DNA from: Dipteris shenzhenensis
Taxonomy: Eukaryota > Polypodiophyta > Polypodiopsida > Gleicheniales
DNA: 64,000 bases
Reading direction: 5' to 3' (one strand)
Assembly: GCA_047967505.1 (NCBI GenBank)
Contig: CM106540.1
The translations under genes were made by a program, and so were the position numbers. How positions within the stretch are numbered: position 1 is the first letter of the stretch; each line of letters begins with the position of its first letter. Positions 45,465 through 57,030 of the stretch are shown piece after piece. The notes below the pieces were generated by a model. It was not told where the DNA came from and ran no database searches. It saw nothing but the letters and a program-made list of their open reading frames with translations.

Positions 45465-46847
45465 AAAAGAGACGCTTATCAGGACTTCACCAAGCTCCGT
45501 TTTTTTTTGCAAAAACATTATTGTCATTTCTTATCAAAGCTCTTATACACTTTTTATGTAATTTTGTAGGTGCTTTACATATGTACTCAAACTCTTCCTT
45601 AATTCTATAATGTTCTCTTTCTTTTCTTTACCCTGACTCTTTTGTCTTTTCACCATGCAAAAAGGGTTGTTTTGTCTTCCACACATATGTACTTTCCCCT
45701 GCAACTCTGGACAGTTGCACATAGTACAGTTAAGTCATTAAGGCCTTTTTTGGCTTCTTGACTCCTTTCGCTAACTTGTGTCCTGTTTTCCTTTCAAAAA
45801 ATTTCATGGGATGTTTAGCTCCAATCAGAAGCTCTCAACAACCCTCTTCCGGCTCCTTCTCCCTCATCCCAAGCATCTTTGGATGGTTGCACTTATTACA
45901 TTTAAGTCATCATGATGTTACCTTTTGAACTCACTTCATTGCTCATCGAGCAATTTTCTCTTTCTCTTGGTTTTTTCTTCTTTCTAGGAAGTCTTCCACC
46001 CCAAACAATTCCCAGATTAGCCCACTCCATCCCTATTATGGCTTTCATATAAACTCTTTTTTCCCCTGGTTACTTGCAAAACCAACTGCTCCCATTACTC
46101 CAAAATGGCATGTCTTACTCAAGCACTTCTCTTACTCTTTTTCCACTACTTATTTGACACTTCTAAAACATTACTAGTCCTTTTTGCGTAGACAGTAAGT
46201 CATCACACTAGGTGATGGCCTACTATCTCACCTAGTGTGTTGTACCCTATTGGGGCAAAAGTGGGTACATACACACTTTTTTTTTTTTGGGTAGGGTACA
46301 TACACACACTTACTATTCTCCTTTTTCTTTTGCATCCACTTAATTTCTTAATTTTCCCTTTTCCTATTTTTTCTAATTCTTTTTCTTTCTATCTCACAAA
46401 CAATCCCTAATTTTTCCTGAGTCCTCCTATTTTTTTCCCAATTTCTTTCTTAAAGCTCTAAAATTTTCTCTCACCCCCCCCCCCGCCGTCCCCACATGTA
46501 GTCATACCTCTTACAATTTTATCTAATTCTTCCAGTTGTAGTCATGCCTCTTAAAATTCTTTACCCGACTTTTACTTGATGGTAGGATGAAATTGTTTTA
46601 AATACACTTGGCACATCTTGCCTCAAGTGGTTAATGGACTATTGATGGCCTAGTTTAATGCTAAGTTTATGAAATAAGGTTATTCAAAAATTCACGATCC
46701 TTATTGGGAGTACTGGATCAAGTGTATTGATGAATATATAATAATGAAAAGTTAGGCTATTTCATGATTGTTTTATCCTTCCTATATGGATTAAAGTGAT
46801 AGCAAAATATTTTATCAAATAAGCAATAAAATGTTAAGTCCAATATT
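45462..46847. other. T/C-rich intergenic sequence
   Basis: No gene. A T run (about 12) at 46280 and a C run at 46476 mark low complexity. TAGGTGATGGCCTACTATCT and CACCTAGTG form a small inverted pair near 46210. Confidence 0.4.
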
Positions 46848-47110
46848 GTAGTGGTTAAAGAGTGAACATATCATGGGGTTGAATGTAATCATGATTGGTT
46901 AGTGGGTGCACTAAACAATGATGTAATGGGCTATTATGTAGGGAATATTCCTATGAAGTTGATAAGAATGTGGCAAAAGTTACAAGCAAGAATCTTGGGT
47001 TGCTAACTTTATGTAAGCTAGATGCTTCACTTAATCAAAATCTATCTTTTGTGTATTGCATCACTCTTCCTTTTGTACTTGTAGGTTATTCTACAATCCA
47101 TGTCACTAGG
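46848..47110 (+). repeat. Dispersed direct repeat, copy 1
   Basis: Shares with 47508-47835 the ordered landmarks GTGGTTAAAGAGTGAACAT, GTTGAATGTA, ATGTAATGGGCTAT, AAGAATCTTGG, GCATCACTCTTCCTTT and TCCATGTCACTAG. Confidence 0.75.
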
Positions 47111-47507
47111 TCTCCAGTTGGAAGATGAGCAATAATGAAGAATAGAGAATTCATTTAAGCCGATTGCAGACAATTGGGAAGCCACTTGAAGAAAAGATTG
47201 CGAATTTGGTAGATATCTAGACCTGTGGCATAAGCCTTGTTTATTTAAGTGTCATCAAATATAGAGGAAAGTGATAAATTTGTCTTCTAAACGACTATAC
47301 TTCTATTGATGGAGTAGTATGCCTGTTGATGGCCCCTATGAGTTTTTTTTGAGTATATCTTGGTCTTATGCATTTACTTGTTGATTGGAATGTCTCGATT
47401 TGGTCTTCTTCATGGATGGCAATTCTTGTTCGTAGAGCAAGGCCAAGCATATTGTTAGCCCCCTACTTATTTTGAAGAGGTGATTGAAGGCATTGAGTCC
47501 CAATCTC

Positions 47508-47835
47508 ATAGTGGTTAAAAAGTGAACATGTAGTGACGTTGAATGTACTAGTGGGTGTACTAAGCAATTATGTAATGGGCTATGAGGTAATCTAGATGTT
47601 GAGTGGGAAAATTCACATGAAGTTGGTGAGCAAGTGGAAAAAGCTACAATCAAGAATCTTGGCTTGCTTACTCTATGTAAGGCATTTAATCTACTTAACG
47701 AAAATTTTATCTTTGTGTGTTCAAATCTACTGCATCACTCTTCCTTTCATATGAGAGTCATCTTCTCCAACCTCATTGCATACTTTTAGTCTCATTGCAT
47801 AGTTGTAGATTCTTTTGATATCCATTTCACTAGTT
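47508..47835 (+). repeat. Dispersed direct repeat, copy 2
   Basis: Diverged copy of 46848-47110, about 660 bp downstream, with small insertions. The minus-strand open frame 47653-47366 falls across it and has no domain. Confidence 0.75.
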
Positions 47836-48483
47836 ATTTATTTTCTTGTATAGCATGAGATGTTGTCCATTGACAAGGCTCTATAGCTTCTTGAGACCAA
47901 GCAAGCTCTCCAGCTTGACTATTTAACTCCCACCAAAGTTGTTTTTATCCAATTTATTGTAGGAGTCCAAGAAGAGAACTTCATCACTTTTTTATCTTAC
48001 TATCAAATGTATTGCTATCCTACTTGCAAATAATGTTTCAAAAAACTACACTTGGGTAAGGAAATCAACTCTATGGTTGTAGTAATTGTAACGATAGAGA
48101 AAGTTATAAACCCCCTCTATATGTGTAATCACTTAGGACTATGTGCTTGAAATGTTGCTAAAAAATCGACTGGTTCCGTGATGTCTCATCCTACAAAATA
48201 GGGCCTTTTACGACTCATTACAGCTAGAACTCAGTTATCGAGAGTATAGGCATTGGATTCCCGATGCTATGTCAACCTCAGTTCAATGATCAGCTAATGA
48301 ATTACAGGTTTATGGTGGCTAAGTGGAATTGAGAGGCTGAGTTGTTTCGAACAACAGCAGGGGGAGAGGGTGATGAGCTAACTCCACAAGAGAGTCAATA
48401 GAGTTGAAGTTGAACCCAAAGCTTCCATAAATGTGTGTGTGAGAGAGAGAGAGAGAGATTTCACCTTGAGACCCAGCGGAGCG

Positions 48484-48535
48484 GGTCTCTAACCCATCAT
48501 AGATGGGTCTCTAACCCATCATAGACGGGTCATGC
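48484..48535 (+). repeat. 23 bp tandem repeat
   Basis: GGGTCTCTAACCCATCATAG with ATG/ACG between copies, two and a bit units, following a (GA)n run at 48440-48460. Confidence 0.85.
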
Positions 48536-49343
48536 GACTCGTATATCACAAGCACAAAATGTCTTTGTCAATTTTGTGAAGGTGGGGTTTGTGGTAGGGG
48601 CCGTTGCCCTTGCAGCGACCTTGAAGGGGGCTCACGTGACCTGCACTTATGAACAAGAAGCGGGCGCCCACGAATTTGAATTCAGAGTCATACACAAGCA
48701 CCGCAGTAAATGTCAAATTGCATCAAAAAGGCATTTCATCAGGAATGGGTACTTGTCTTCTTGTTGGAAGCTGTTGGCTATGGCGATGGCGATGAAATGA
48801 GGAGGAGAAGAGCAGAAAGAGGAAGAGGATCACGATTCAATGCTTGTAAGGCACTCATCAGGAACGGATGTAGTTTCTCTTGCAAGCGGATGGCTACAGC
48901 GAGATGAGAGCTTTCCAGGCATACGCAGAGATGAGAGGAAAACCACGATTTGTGCAGGACTGACATATCGATATGAGCATCCCTGGCACCATCTCTTCGT
49001 TTTGCGGAATCTGCTCCAGCCTCCTTTGCCATTTTTCTCGACAATGAGCACAGATCACTGTGCCAACTGGATTCCAAAACTTTGATTTGAGGACAGATTG
49101 GTGTGGCACCACGAAGGATGTTCTGATGTCGATCTCGGGAGCGGCGCAAACATGATTTTCGGGGGAATGAGCAACATTTCTTGAAGGGGAGTTCGAGCTA
49201 TGGCGTAATACAGAAAAACAGGTCACTCACACCGGATGCATGCAACCACAAAAAGTTTGTGCAGAGAGCGCGGATCCATCCTTCCGACCAGCTATGGCTG
49301 AAGCATGAACTGCAAAGCGTTTGCTCTGCAATCACTATTTGGA

Positions 49344-49455
49344 AGGCAAGCCATCGCCATAGCTTTCGGCTATAGTATTCGGAGGGAAAGCCATCGCCAT
49401 AGCTTTCGTCTACAGTTTCCCGAGGGAAAGCCATCACCGTAGCTTTCGTCGCCAT
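49344..49455 (+). repeat. 40 bp tandem repeat, three copies
   Basis: AAGCCATCGCCATAGCTTTC starts at 49348, 49388 and (with CATCACCGT) 49428. It lies in the GC-richer upstream region of the spliced gene. Confidence 0.9.
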
Positions 49456-50020
49456 CGTTTGAACCCAGGTAGCTTTTGGCTTTGGATCTTCAGGGACCCC
49501 CCTTTCTGGCTCTGCCCCCACTCTGCCGCATCAGTCCATAGCTGTTGCTTCCTGTGTCCTTCTGTCCTCCTCAAATACTCCAAGTTTGCATTGCACGCCT
49601 CTGAATGTTCAGGCAACTTAACTTTGTTGGTATTAAGCTATACGATGCTTCATGCAGCCTGTTGCTTTCGGGCACGCTCTGCCTTTGTTCCCAACGCTTT
49701 TGGACCAAAACCACCCGTCCTTCAATTCGTCGTGTGATTGAACGAGCACGTGTTTCGTGCCCGCTGACCTCTCTTCTATGTCGCACGCAAAATTTCTATC
49801 TTGATCTTCAAGCACCCTGGACAGAATTTATTCCTTCTCTTAAAGGAGTAAAAGCTGTCTACACCATTCATATCGCACTCGTCGATCCCTCTAGCCTCCG
49901 AACATTGTGACTAGAGGTCGAAAAATCTGTAATTCTTGAACATTAATACTTTACATGGGGCATGAAAATGATATTCTGCTGTTTTCTGGGTTGTAACGCA
50001 GCTCTTTGTCTTCGGTAGAT

Positions 50021-50269
50021 ATGGCTGTATCTGCGTTCCGCTCAACGACCAGGAGAAGTTGTCAAATTGGTTCGAATGACGCGAGCGTACCTTCAACTCC
50101 AAGATCTAAGAGGGAGCCCTCGCCTGCGAGGGGCTCTCACAGACGGTCTACCAGCATGACAGATTTTTCGCTCTCATATTTTTCTGATTGTTCTTCAACA
50201 TCTCGCTCCTACTCTAAAAGGACAGGAAATCGAGGGGGCAGAAGTTCTATTTGTCCCAGTGATTCCGAG
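50021..50269 (+). CDS. Ser/Arg-rich plant protein, first coding exon (partial gene)
   Basis: ATG at 50021 starts MAVSAFRSTTRRSCQIGSND. The exon encodes 83 residues rich in Ser, Arg and Pro (TPRSKREPSPARGSHRRSTS, then SSTSRSYSKRTGNRGG) and ends SICPSDSE exactly at a GTAACG donor (50270), phase 0. From memory, the MAVSAFKST-like start with scattered basic/Ser tracts occurs in an uncharacterised land-plant protein family; no catalytic domain is known to me. There is no signal peptide. The frame is intact and CpG-containing, unlike neighbouring decayed elements, so it may be a real gene. The in-frame Met five codons upstream lies across the presumed 5' UTR acceptor, so I prefer 50021. Confidence 0.6.
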
Positions 50270-53200
50270 GTAACGTTTCGATGGAACGAAATCAATGATT
50301 GTTGCTACAAATAGTGAATATTTCAGTGAACTGCCGAGCCATACTTTGATCTGAGTTGACAGTAAATTTATAATCATACTTGACCCCATGATAGGCAGCT
50401 TTGGGGACAAAAGACAAAGGTTTTGTGCTACGGCTAAGCATAGAAGTTGTGGAAGCTGGATAATGAGGAGCTTTCGACGTACTTGGAACCCACAGAACGA
50501 GAAGTTGATGTAGGAGATCCAGAGCATTCACGTAAAGTAGAACAGAATGCGCTGCCTTTACAAATATTTGTCTTTGGCACAAAAAGAACCATAACTAGTA
50601 TCAAATGCAAAATCAAAACTTAATACGTTTCACAATGAAAATTTTTGTGCAGACAAGTACTCAGAACAATGACAGTGAACACTGCTTCATGGCACTGCAT
50701 GACTAATCTATAAGCACCTTATTCATACATTTGGGAGACAGACTCGCTGGTCGCCCGATGCATAACCGAAAATGAAATTCTTTTCTGATTCATGAAAATG
50801 AATTTAGGATCTGACGCCAAGGCATCATTCCCTTGTCCTAATCGAGTGGAGATATGCACAGCAGATGCTTCAATAATGCACACAGGACACAGAAGAGCCA
50901 CTACTAGGACAGAACATATATCAATAAAACTACAGTACAGAAGTGAGCAACTAAGCACTGGGGCTGGGTGGGACACCAGACATATCTCAGGGGCTGTTTA
51001 CTTAATGGAGCGGGAGAAGAGTCTTGTCCATCCAGGATTTGACCCATCGAGTTGTAACTGGACCAGCAGAGTCACCGAACTGTCTATCAACCCATAGGCT
51101 GACTCTGAGTGAGTTTTGCAACCAAACAGCAGCCAAGTGTCAGCTTCTGAGTCGCTCTGGCCAAAGGCATTGATAAGGGTACAGCTTTCGGTTCCAAGAC
51201 AGTTGCATTAAGAGAGAGATTTTTTTCCAAGGCATCTCGAAACTGATTTTATTCCAAGGCATCTCGAAACCATAACAGTTCAAAGGGCAACAGTAACCAT
51301 TTCACGTCTGCTGTAATAAGCTCCATTCATTTCATACCTGGCAAGCAACTTGATCTAAGCTCTTACATCGCAAACAGTGGCAGCCCACTGTATTTATGGA
51401 GCTTGCAATCGAACTTTCCGATGCATCGCTGTTGGTGCGCTTTGAAGATGTCCTCTATAACCCTATTCAGGACTGCAGTTATGACCTTCATTTGGTGGAT
51501 ATCCCCGCTGGGTGCATACTTCCAGATAGACTGACCCTCATGGAGGGATGCCAGCAATTTGTAAAAGAGGGTTTTGAATCAGTCTGTTTCCTGCATCTGC
51601 ATGCACCCATGTGTAAATGATCAAACCTTGTTTTGCTTTGGGCTATGGATTTCTGAGTCTCATAGCTTCCACAGAGAACAGGCTCGAAGATCTGTATGAG
51701 ATTTGGTTCCTCTGAAAAAGGAGATATCTTTAGTTGTGCCCACAGTTTTGTGGATGGCTTACCATTCTTTGGCCGTTCCTTATTCAGATGACAAATTATG
51801 ACTACGGGGACTGTGTCTACGTTTGTTATGATATGTTGATTGACCTGATAGACCCAACTTGCGTTTCAAATCTGCCTAAAGGCTCAATAGACTGTAAGGA
51901 TTGGGAATCTTCATATGAAAATTTTTGCATAGCTATAGGAAATTTAGTGATAGAGGAGGATGAAGGGCTACAACAATCAGGGGAGGTTTATCCACATATA
52001 AGGGGCTTGGTTGCTTATAGAAACTGATTGCATCTATGTAAGTGCGCAGCATTGTGGTATATTTATGGATCAGAGGTTATGTCATGGAGCTCTATGTAGA
52101 ATTGCAGTTGAGAAAAAGTGGAGCTGATAGGGGGTAGCCAGGTGCAGTTATCTTTTTTGTTTCAGTAGCAAGGGGATTATCATATTGTGACGAAGGAATC
52201 CCTATTAGTGTCACGCCATTAAAGGGCTGCTGATTCAAGCCTAAGTCCCATTTAAGGACTCTGCTCATATCTGAAGGTAAATTACTTGCTGTGGCTATGC
52301 AAGGTGCGTATTCAGGGGAAGATCTACCAACTCACAATATGCTCTCAAACACGATGATGATTCAATTCTGAGGGCTTTTACAGGGTTTTATGCTAATCCA
52401 GAGTGGTGCACGTGATGCCCTTTCTGTCATCAGTAGGATTTATCTTTACATCCTTAACAACTTTGAACAGCAATTTGGTACTAGATGGCTACACTATTCT
52501 AGTCCTAGGCACAAGGTAGCTTTGGCCCTGATAGAGTTTGTGGCATTGAACTCTAGAAGCAGTTAAAGGCAGGGCGAGAATGCCAAAAAAAGGCTGTACT
52601 TATAGGATAAAATCATGGCTTAGGCTAGATAGGTGGTGGCAGAAAGCCCAACAGCTAAATTTTTTTCGAAGTGTGTGGTGAAGTCAGAGTGGTTTGGACT
52701 ACACCTTTTTTCCATCATATGAGTTAATAGTGGAGAAGCCATGTCGCCGTGGCTTGCCTTGAGCAAGTAGAATTTTGGACTTTAGAACAACAAAAATCTG
52801 AATTTGTATGATTGGATATATTCTAGTCTTACAAGGGTGTATATAGATAAGTGAGAGTCTACCATTGTGCTGGTCGTTTAAAAAAGGATATAGGTGGAGG
52901 CATTGCTATAGGAAGAGTCTATCATGATTCTGATTGTGGAAACAAATTGTTTTGCACTGAAAGCTCAAACTCACCTATATGATATGAACACACTGCAGAT
53001 ACTGATGCATCAGGTAATGGATAAATTGTATATTGAAAAGAGGGAATTGAAAGAAGAGCTTCTATGGAAGGACAAGAGGCATTGCCAAATACAAGGGTTT
53101 CCTCTCTTTTGTTAAAGGCTTTGCTGCTGCTTTTTCTTTAAGTGGGAAGAGGTTTCACAATGCTAAAAGAGCTCACCATTTGTACGTTTATCCATTCCCT

Positions 53201-53602
53201 TAGCTATGCTAGAACATAGTTCAGATATATCATGCTGGCGTACTTTTGTATAAGTTTGAAAATAATTGATTTGGTCTATTCACTTTGTGATATTGAAGGG
53301 ATGTTGGGTTATATTGATGTACCAGTGGTGGAAGTTGTTATTGAGAGTGAAATGACTTCAAAGTGCATCATTTGGAGGAATTACCAAAGTCAATTCCTTA
53401 ATGAGGCAACATTCCAACACAAAGACGAATCTGACTCTAGCAATTTGTCTCCTATTTATCTTTTCAGTTTTATGACGTATCAACCACTTCAATTTCAAGA
53501 TAATCTGTGAATGTCCCAAATATGCATAATTATTTTAATAGATCTTGTTCTTTTCATATTGATATTTACATACTCTACATTTACTGTCTTTGTTGTCTGC
53601 AG
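50270..53602 (+). other. Intron (3333 bp)
   Basis: Bounded by GTAACG and a pyrimidine-rich TTTGTTGTCTGCAG. It contains unrecognised open frames at 51396-51620, 51734-52027 and 53232-53510 that I treat as chance, and a short direct repeat ATTCCAAGGCATCTCGAAAC near 51230 and 51252. No transposase or retroelement domain seen. If the flanking exons are wrong, this is simply intergenic. Confidence 0.5.
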
Positions 53603-53773
53603 AGTGACATGGAATACACTTCTGTGTATCAACAGCATCAGCAAAAAAATGTTGATTCCGAGGAGGACAGGCCTTCGTATCCTTCTGTTGTAGTTTTAAA
53701 TGACAATCAGCAACGTACTGGCTTGAGAAGGACTTCAAGCAATCAAAATTTCACCAAACCGGAAAGCAATTCT
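53603..53773 (+). CDS. Ser/Arg-rich plant protein, second coding exon
   Basis: A phase-0 exon of 57 codons follows CTGCAG and reads SDMEYTSVYQQHQQKNVDSE, then EDRPSYPSVVVLNDNQQRTG and LRRTSSNQNFTKPESNS, before a GTGAGT donor at 53774. The splice phase matches the upstream exon and joins SDSE to SDME. LRR(T/S)(S/L)S.. near the end fits the Ser-rich protein family I suspect. Remaining exons are not in the next 500 bp; TE sequence begins near 54.4 kb, so they may lie beyond a very large intron, outside the window, or be lost. Confidence 0.6.
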
Positions 53774-54465
53774 GTGAGTTCAAATTGTTTTGAGATTCTT
53801 GCTTTGAATGCCCAAATGGGAATAACTTTTGTTTGAACGAAAGTTGTTTTGCTGTAGCAGCAATTGGGATGCATAAAAACTTTAGTTTTGGAATTGAAGG
53901 GTGTGCTTCTGTAACAAGTTCATGTCTTATTTAAAAGTCAGTTCAAGTGCAACTGCTACTTTTATTCAGAAAAGAGGTTTGTTTTAGCCTAGCAAAAATA
54001 TTTTAAATACAGAAAGCAAATTTTGTATAGAAGCACTTATTCTTTTTATTGAAATCCTATCCTAAAATTTAATGAGTGTGGGGACATGTTGTCTTCATCT
54101 TGAAGCCATATCAGTTTTTAAAAATATGGACATGGCACTTTTTTAGAGTCAGCAGTTATATTAGTGACAAAATAATTCCTGTTACTGTCGTACTTTAATA
54201 ACTGGCTATTCTAGGCTTATTCTCCTTTCAATGATTTCACTTATGTATCAAGACAATCTGACAGGAGAGGTGCTTTTACTTGGATCGGCTATGCAAAGTA
54301 TTTATCTCAGAGAATGCAGGGCAGCAGACACGTCACTACACTGCAGTGGAATGGGGTGCCACGGATCACACTGACTCAGATCTCTCTCCACGCGTGCACA
54401 CAACTAGAGATAAGTAGACGCACATAGATTTGGATGAAGCGTCGAAGAGATGAGAGAGCAATATC
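53774..54465. other. Start of the next intron or 3' flank
   Basis: AT-rich sequence up to about 54230, then a GC-richer segment with restriction-like CACGCGTG and short hairpins that probably belongs to the gypsy scrap. No exon with flanking splice sites recognised. Confidence 0.35.
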
Positions 54466-54765
54466 TCACTGGCCCAGACTTTGGAGAGATGATGTAGCAA
54501 ATGCAAGAAGGGCAGTCGACAAGTCAGTATTGCAATCAAGATGGCTATTTAATGAAGGATGATTGCCTATGCATCACCCGAGATATGAGGCAAAAGATTT
54601 TGGAGGAATGCCATGCACCTCCATATGCTGGGCATAGAGGAATTGCAGCTATTACTCAAGCTTTGGAGAGTTTTTTATTGGCCAGCTATGCATAAGGATA
54701 TACACCAGTTTGTTATAGAATACCTCAATTGTCACAAAGTCAAGTATGACTAATGGGAGGTACAT
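54466..54765 (+). pseudogene. Ty3/gypsy integrase N-terminal (HHCC) scrap
   Basis: A plus-strand frame reads DGYLMKDDCLCITRDMRQKI, then LEECHAPPYAGHRGIAAITQ, with the two His of the zinc-binding domain. After a one-base shift it continues FYWPAMHKDIHQFVIEYLNC, giving at least the first Cys and a following HK. This is the gypsy integrase N-terminal domain, which helps multimerise integrase. It lacks the catalytic core: homology ends near 54760. Confidence 0.75.
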
Positions 54766-55146
54766 GGTCTACTGATGCCTCTTCTTCTGCCTTAGTATTG
54801 CGTCAGCCATAATCATGGAAGCTTGAGGCTTAGTTATGATGAGGCAGGAGACCAAGAGTGCTTGACAGCACTTGCAACTAATGGGGCTTCAAGGGCTTGG
54901 GTCTAGGTTTATTCCTAGACCTAGTCATTAATGAAGAGGAGTAAAGGGGAGCCCATGAGAGGGCTTGAATGGTAAGGTCCCTTGTGGGACACGTGACACT
55001 AATGAAGAAGCCATTTGGCAAGTGTTGGGTTCAGGGGTGGATTCTAGAGGGAGCTCACAAAAGGAAGGCAGGCAACGGAAGGAGCTCACAGTCGGAATCC
55101 GAGGCTGGGTGGTTATTGACAACAAGAGCCCTCTATGTTGTATCAT

Positions 55147-55158
55147 TGGTATCAGAGC
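55147..55158 (+). promoter_or_regulatory. tRNA-Met primer-binding-site-like sequence 1
   Basis: TGGTATCAGAGC preceded by GTATCAT, so an LTR ending ...GTATCA at 55145 is possible. The sequence to its left (about 54770-55145) would be that LTR, but I find no second copy in the window. Confidence 0.6.
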
Positions 55159-55599
55159 TGGAGTTTCTAGAATTCCCATGGCAACAACAGTCTTGAGATG
55201 CTGATATGGTCGACCCGTTTAGCTACCATTCGTGGAGCTGTCAAGCTGGAGAAATCGCTGCCCGGTATCTGACAATTGTTGCTCCACTTCTCTCCCGGTT
55301 GTCGTATTTTTGAATCAAAGGCTGGTCTGAAGCTGCCCCTTGAGGAAATTGTTCCAAGGAAATTGCCTTTGTTCCTGACGTCGCACACCAAATAGCCATT
55401 ATTTGCTTTGCTCAAAGAAGCCGCCTCCAAAACATGCGCCATTTTGTTCTATACCCATGTGAGTAATAAGCTTCGCTAGAGATCTGCCATGTCCTTGCCT
55501 TCACATGCTGCCCGACAAAATCAAGGCGATGCGAAGCAGATCTGGCGGCTTTCATCCTTCAGGCTATTTGTAATGAAGGGGAAAAAGGGGCCAAGTTAG
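55159..55599. other. Between two PBS-like sites
   Basis: May be the 5' part of the LTR that ends at 55848 or the leader of the element primed at 55147. No domain in the frames here. Confidence 0.35.
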
Positions 55600-55848
55600 A
55601 GGTCCTTTAGGTGGAAAATATGGAGGGACTATATAAGTCTTCATCCACTCCCTACTATGTACTTTTTGATGTGACATCTAATCCTATCTACTACCTCCTC
55701 CTTCCTCCTATGTGCTGCCTGCTCTCTCTCTCTCCCAATCTCTCTCTCTCTCTCTCTCTCTCTATACCTCTTTCTTCCCCTCTCTCTCTCTCTCCCTTTT
55801 GCTCCTCTATGCCCCTTTCTCCAAATCTGTCCCTACCTCTTTTCTACA
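55600..55848 (+). repeat. 5' LTR, 3' portion (left boundary unknown)
   Basis: TATATAAG at 55630-55637, then a (CT)n-rich stretch (55723-55800), ending TTTTCTACA immediately before T plus the PBS. The TG start could not be placed between 55160 and 55600. Confidence 0.6.
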
Positions 55849-55849
55849 T

Positions 55850-55861
55850 TGGTATCAGAGC
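55850..55861 (+). promoter_or_regulatory. Primer-binding site, initiator tRNA-Met
   Basis: TGGTATCAGAGC, one base after an LTR-like CA end. It primes reverse transcription of the gypsy element. Confidence 0.8.
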
Positions 55862-56645
55862 ACTTTCTTGGGCCTGCTATTCAAAATAGCAGGGATATAT
55901 TGCTACGTGTGGTATCCAAGGAGCGGGATAATCTCAATAGAGGTGGAGGTGGACGACCTCCTATCTTGGCAAACCTTGTTGAATGCTCCATTCCTCTGTG
56001 ACACATGAGGAGCAGCCCGTCACCGTTAGCCCTTGCCTTCTGCACTCGTCACTAGGCCATACATCGCCAAGGGACATCGCCTCGCCGTGATGTGGCCTCG
56101 CCAATCCACATCGCCCTCACCGTCACCTCTCGTCGCCGATCGTCGCCCCGTCCCTGCAAACCTTAGCCTACAAGGTCTTGCAAACTAACAAGTGTAGTTA
56201 GGTTAGGGCTAGATTAACCCATTGGGTCTGATTAGCTAGGTTAGGTTTAGTTAGTTTGGATCTAGGTTAGATTAGTGCTAACTAAGGTTAAAAGATGGGT
56301 TAGGTTGGCCTAAGACACTGTCCTAACAGTCTTGAAGGTCTTAGGTTAGAGCGGTACTAACTGTCCTAGGTGACTTAGGATCCCCCTCCCCCCCTCCCTC
56401 CCCCTCGTTAAAAAAAAAAAAAGAGAGGCAAAAACTCATAATTTCTAGCCTCTTTTAGGGACTCTCCACAGTCCTATTTTGGCTCATTCAAGCCCTGTTT
56501 CAAAGTTTCTTCGACGACCTCCTTTCAAGCCTCTCCATCGACATTTTTGTGTTTCCACGCACTATCTCAGGTGCTCATTACGCAGGGTTTTGCTATCCAT
56601 TTCTCCTTGCCTACACTCGAGCTTCTCTCTCTAGGACGAGTCACC
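55862..56645 (+). other. Gypsy leader
   Basis: CG-richer CCTCGCC/CGTCGCC sequence (56040-56160), then a GGTTAG-rich tract (56190-56300), an A run at 56409, and the gag ATG at 56646. No protein domain. Confidence 0.5.
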
Positions 56646-56722
56646 ATGCCACCGAAGCGTGCCCCTCGTGACATATTGCATGACAGTGATGAGGATGCTC
56701 AGTATGAGCAAGTGCCTGGCAC
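56646..56722 (+). pseudogene. Gypsy gag, N-terminal fragment interrupted by hAT
   Basis: ATG at 56646 opens MPPKRAPRDILHDSDEDAQY followed by EQVPGT and runs into the hAT terminus at 56723. The same frame resumes at 59681, after the 8 bp duplication, so the hAT insertion alone split this reading frame. Confidence 0.7.
56715..56722 (+). repeat. hAT target-site duplication, left copy
   Basis: CCTGGCAC, identical to 59673-59680; 8 bp is the hAT hallmark length. Confidence 0.95.
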
Positions 56723-56730
56723 CATAGTTG

Positions 56731-57030
56731 GAACCGTATGCGTACGATCATCCGTATCGTACGGATTCCGTACTTCAATTCCGTACGCCTTTTTTTTTTG
56801 GGGGCAAAAAAATATACTTACAACAGTCTGACCGTACGGGCATTCGTCTCCAATTTGCAGCAGTAGGCGCCGTTCTCCATGCTCCACCCTTGGCCCTTGA
56901 AAGTTGAGCCTAGTCGTACGGCTCGTACCATTTCCGTACAACCTTGGCCCTTGAGCCCAGCCGTACAATTTTCGTACAAGCTACAGCCAAGCTGCCAGCC
57001 GTACAGCCAGTGTACCAAGTCTTGCAGGCT
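56731..57030. promoter_or_regulatory. hAT subterminal CGTAC-type repeats, 5' side
   Basis: About a dozen CCGTAC, CGTACG, CGTATG and CGTAC words between 56734 and 57030, in both orientations. Counterparts CGTATG, CCGTACC and CGTATGACGTATGCG lie at 59579-59647. Short subterminal repeats are known transposase-binding sites in plant hAT elements such as Ac; the role here is inferred from position. Confidence 0.7.

Larger units (their letters stand above)
47836..50020. other. Upstream region of the spliced gene; no domain recognised
   Basis: Composition shifts around 48560 to higher GC and CpG (CGATGGCGATGG, CGAGCGC), unlike the TE-rich DNA on either side. Opposing frames at 48576-49737 overlap and none has a domain. 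The segment probably holds the promoter and 5' UTR of the gene starting at 50021. A pyrimidine-rich stretch ending in TCTTCGGTAG at 50019 could be a 5' UTR intron acceptor. Confidence 0.4.

Noticed and set aside
48576-49737. Several overlapping frames on both strands upstream of the spliced gene
   Set aside because: They overlap antisense to each other, and their length is explained by higher GC with fewer stops.
51396-52027. Two open frames that could be exons in the intron of the Ser/Arg-rich gene
   Set aside because: No domain, no matching splice phases, and stop-bounded within AT-rich intron sequence.
55147-55861. tRNA gene
   Set aside because: TGGTATCAGAGC is a retroelement primer-binding site; no cloverleaf or B box follows.
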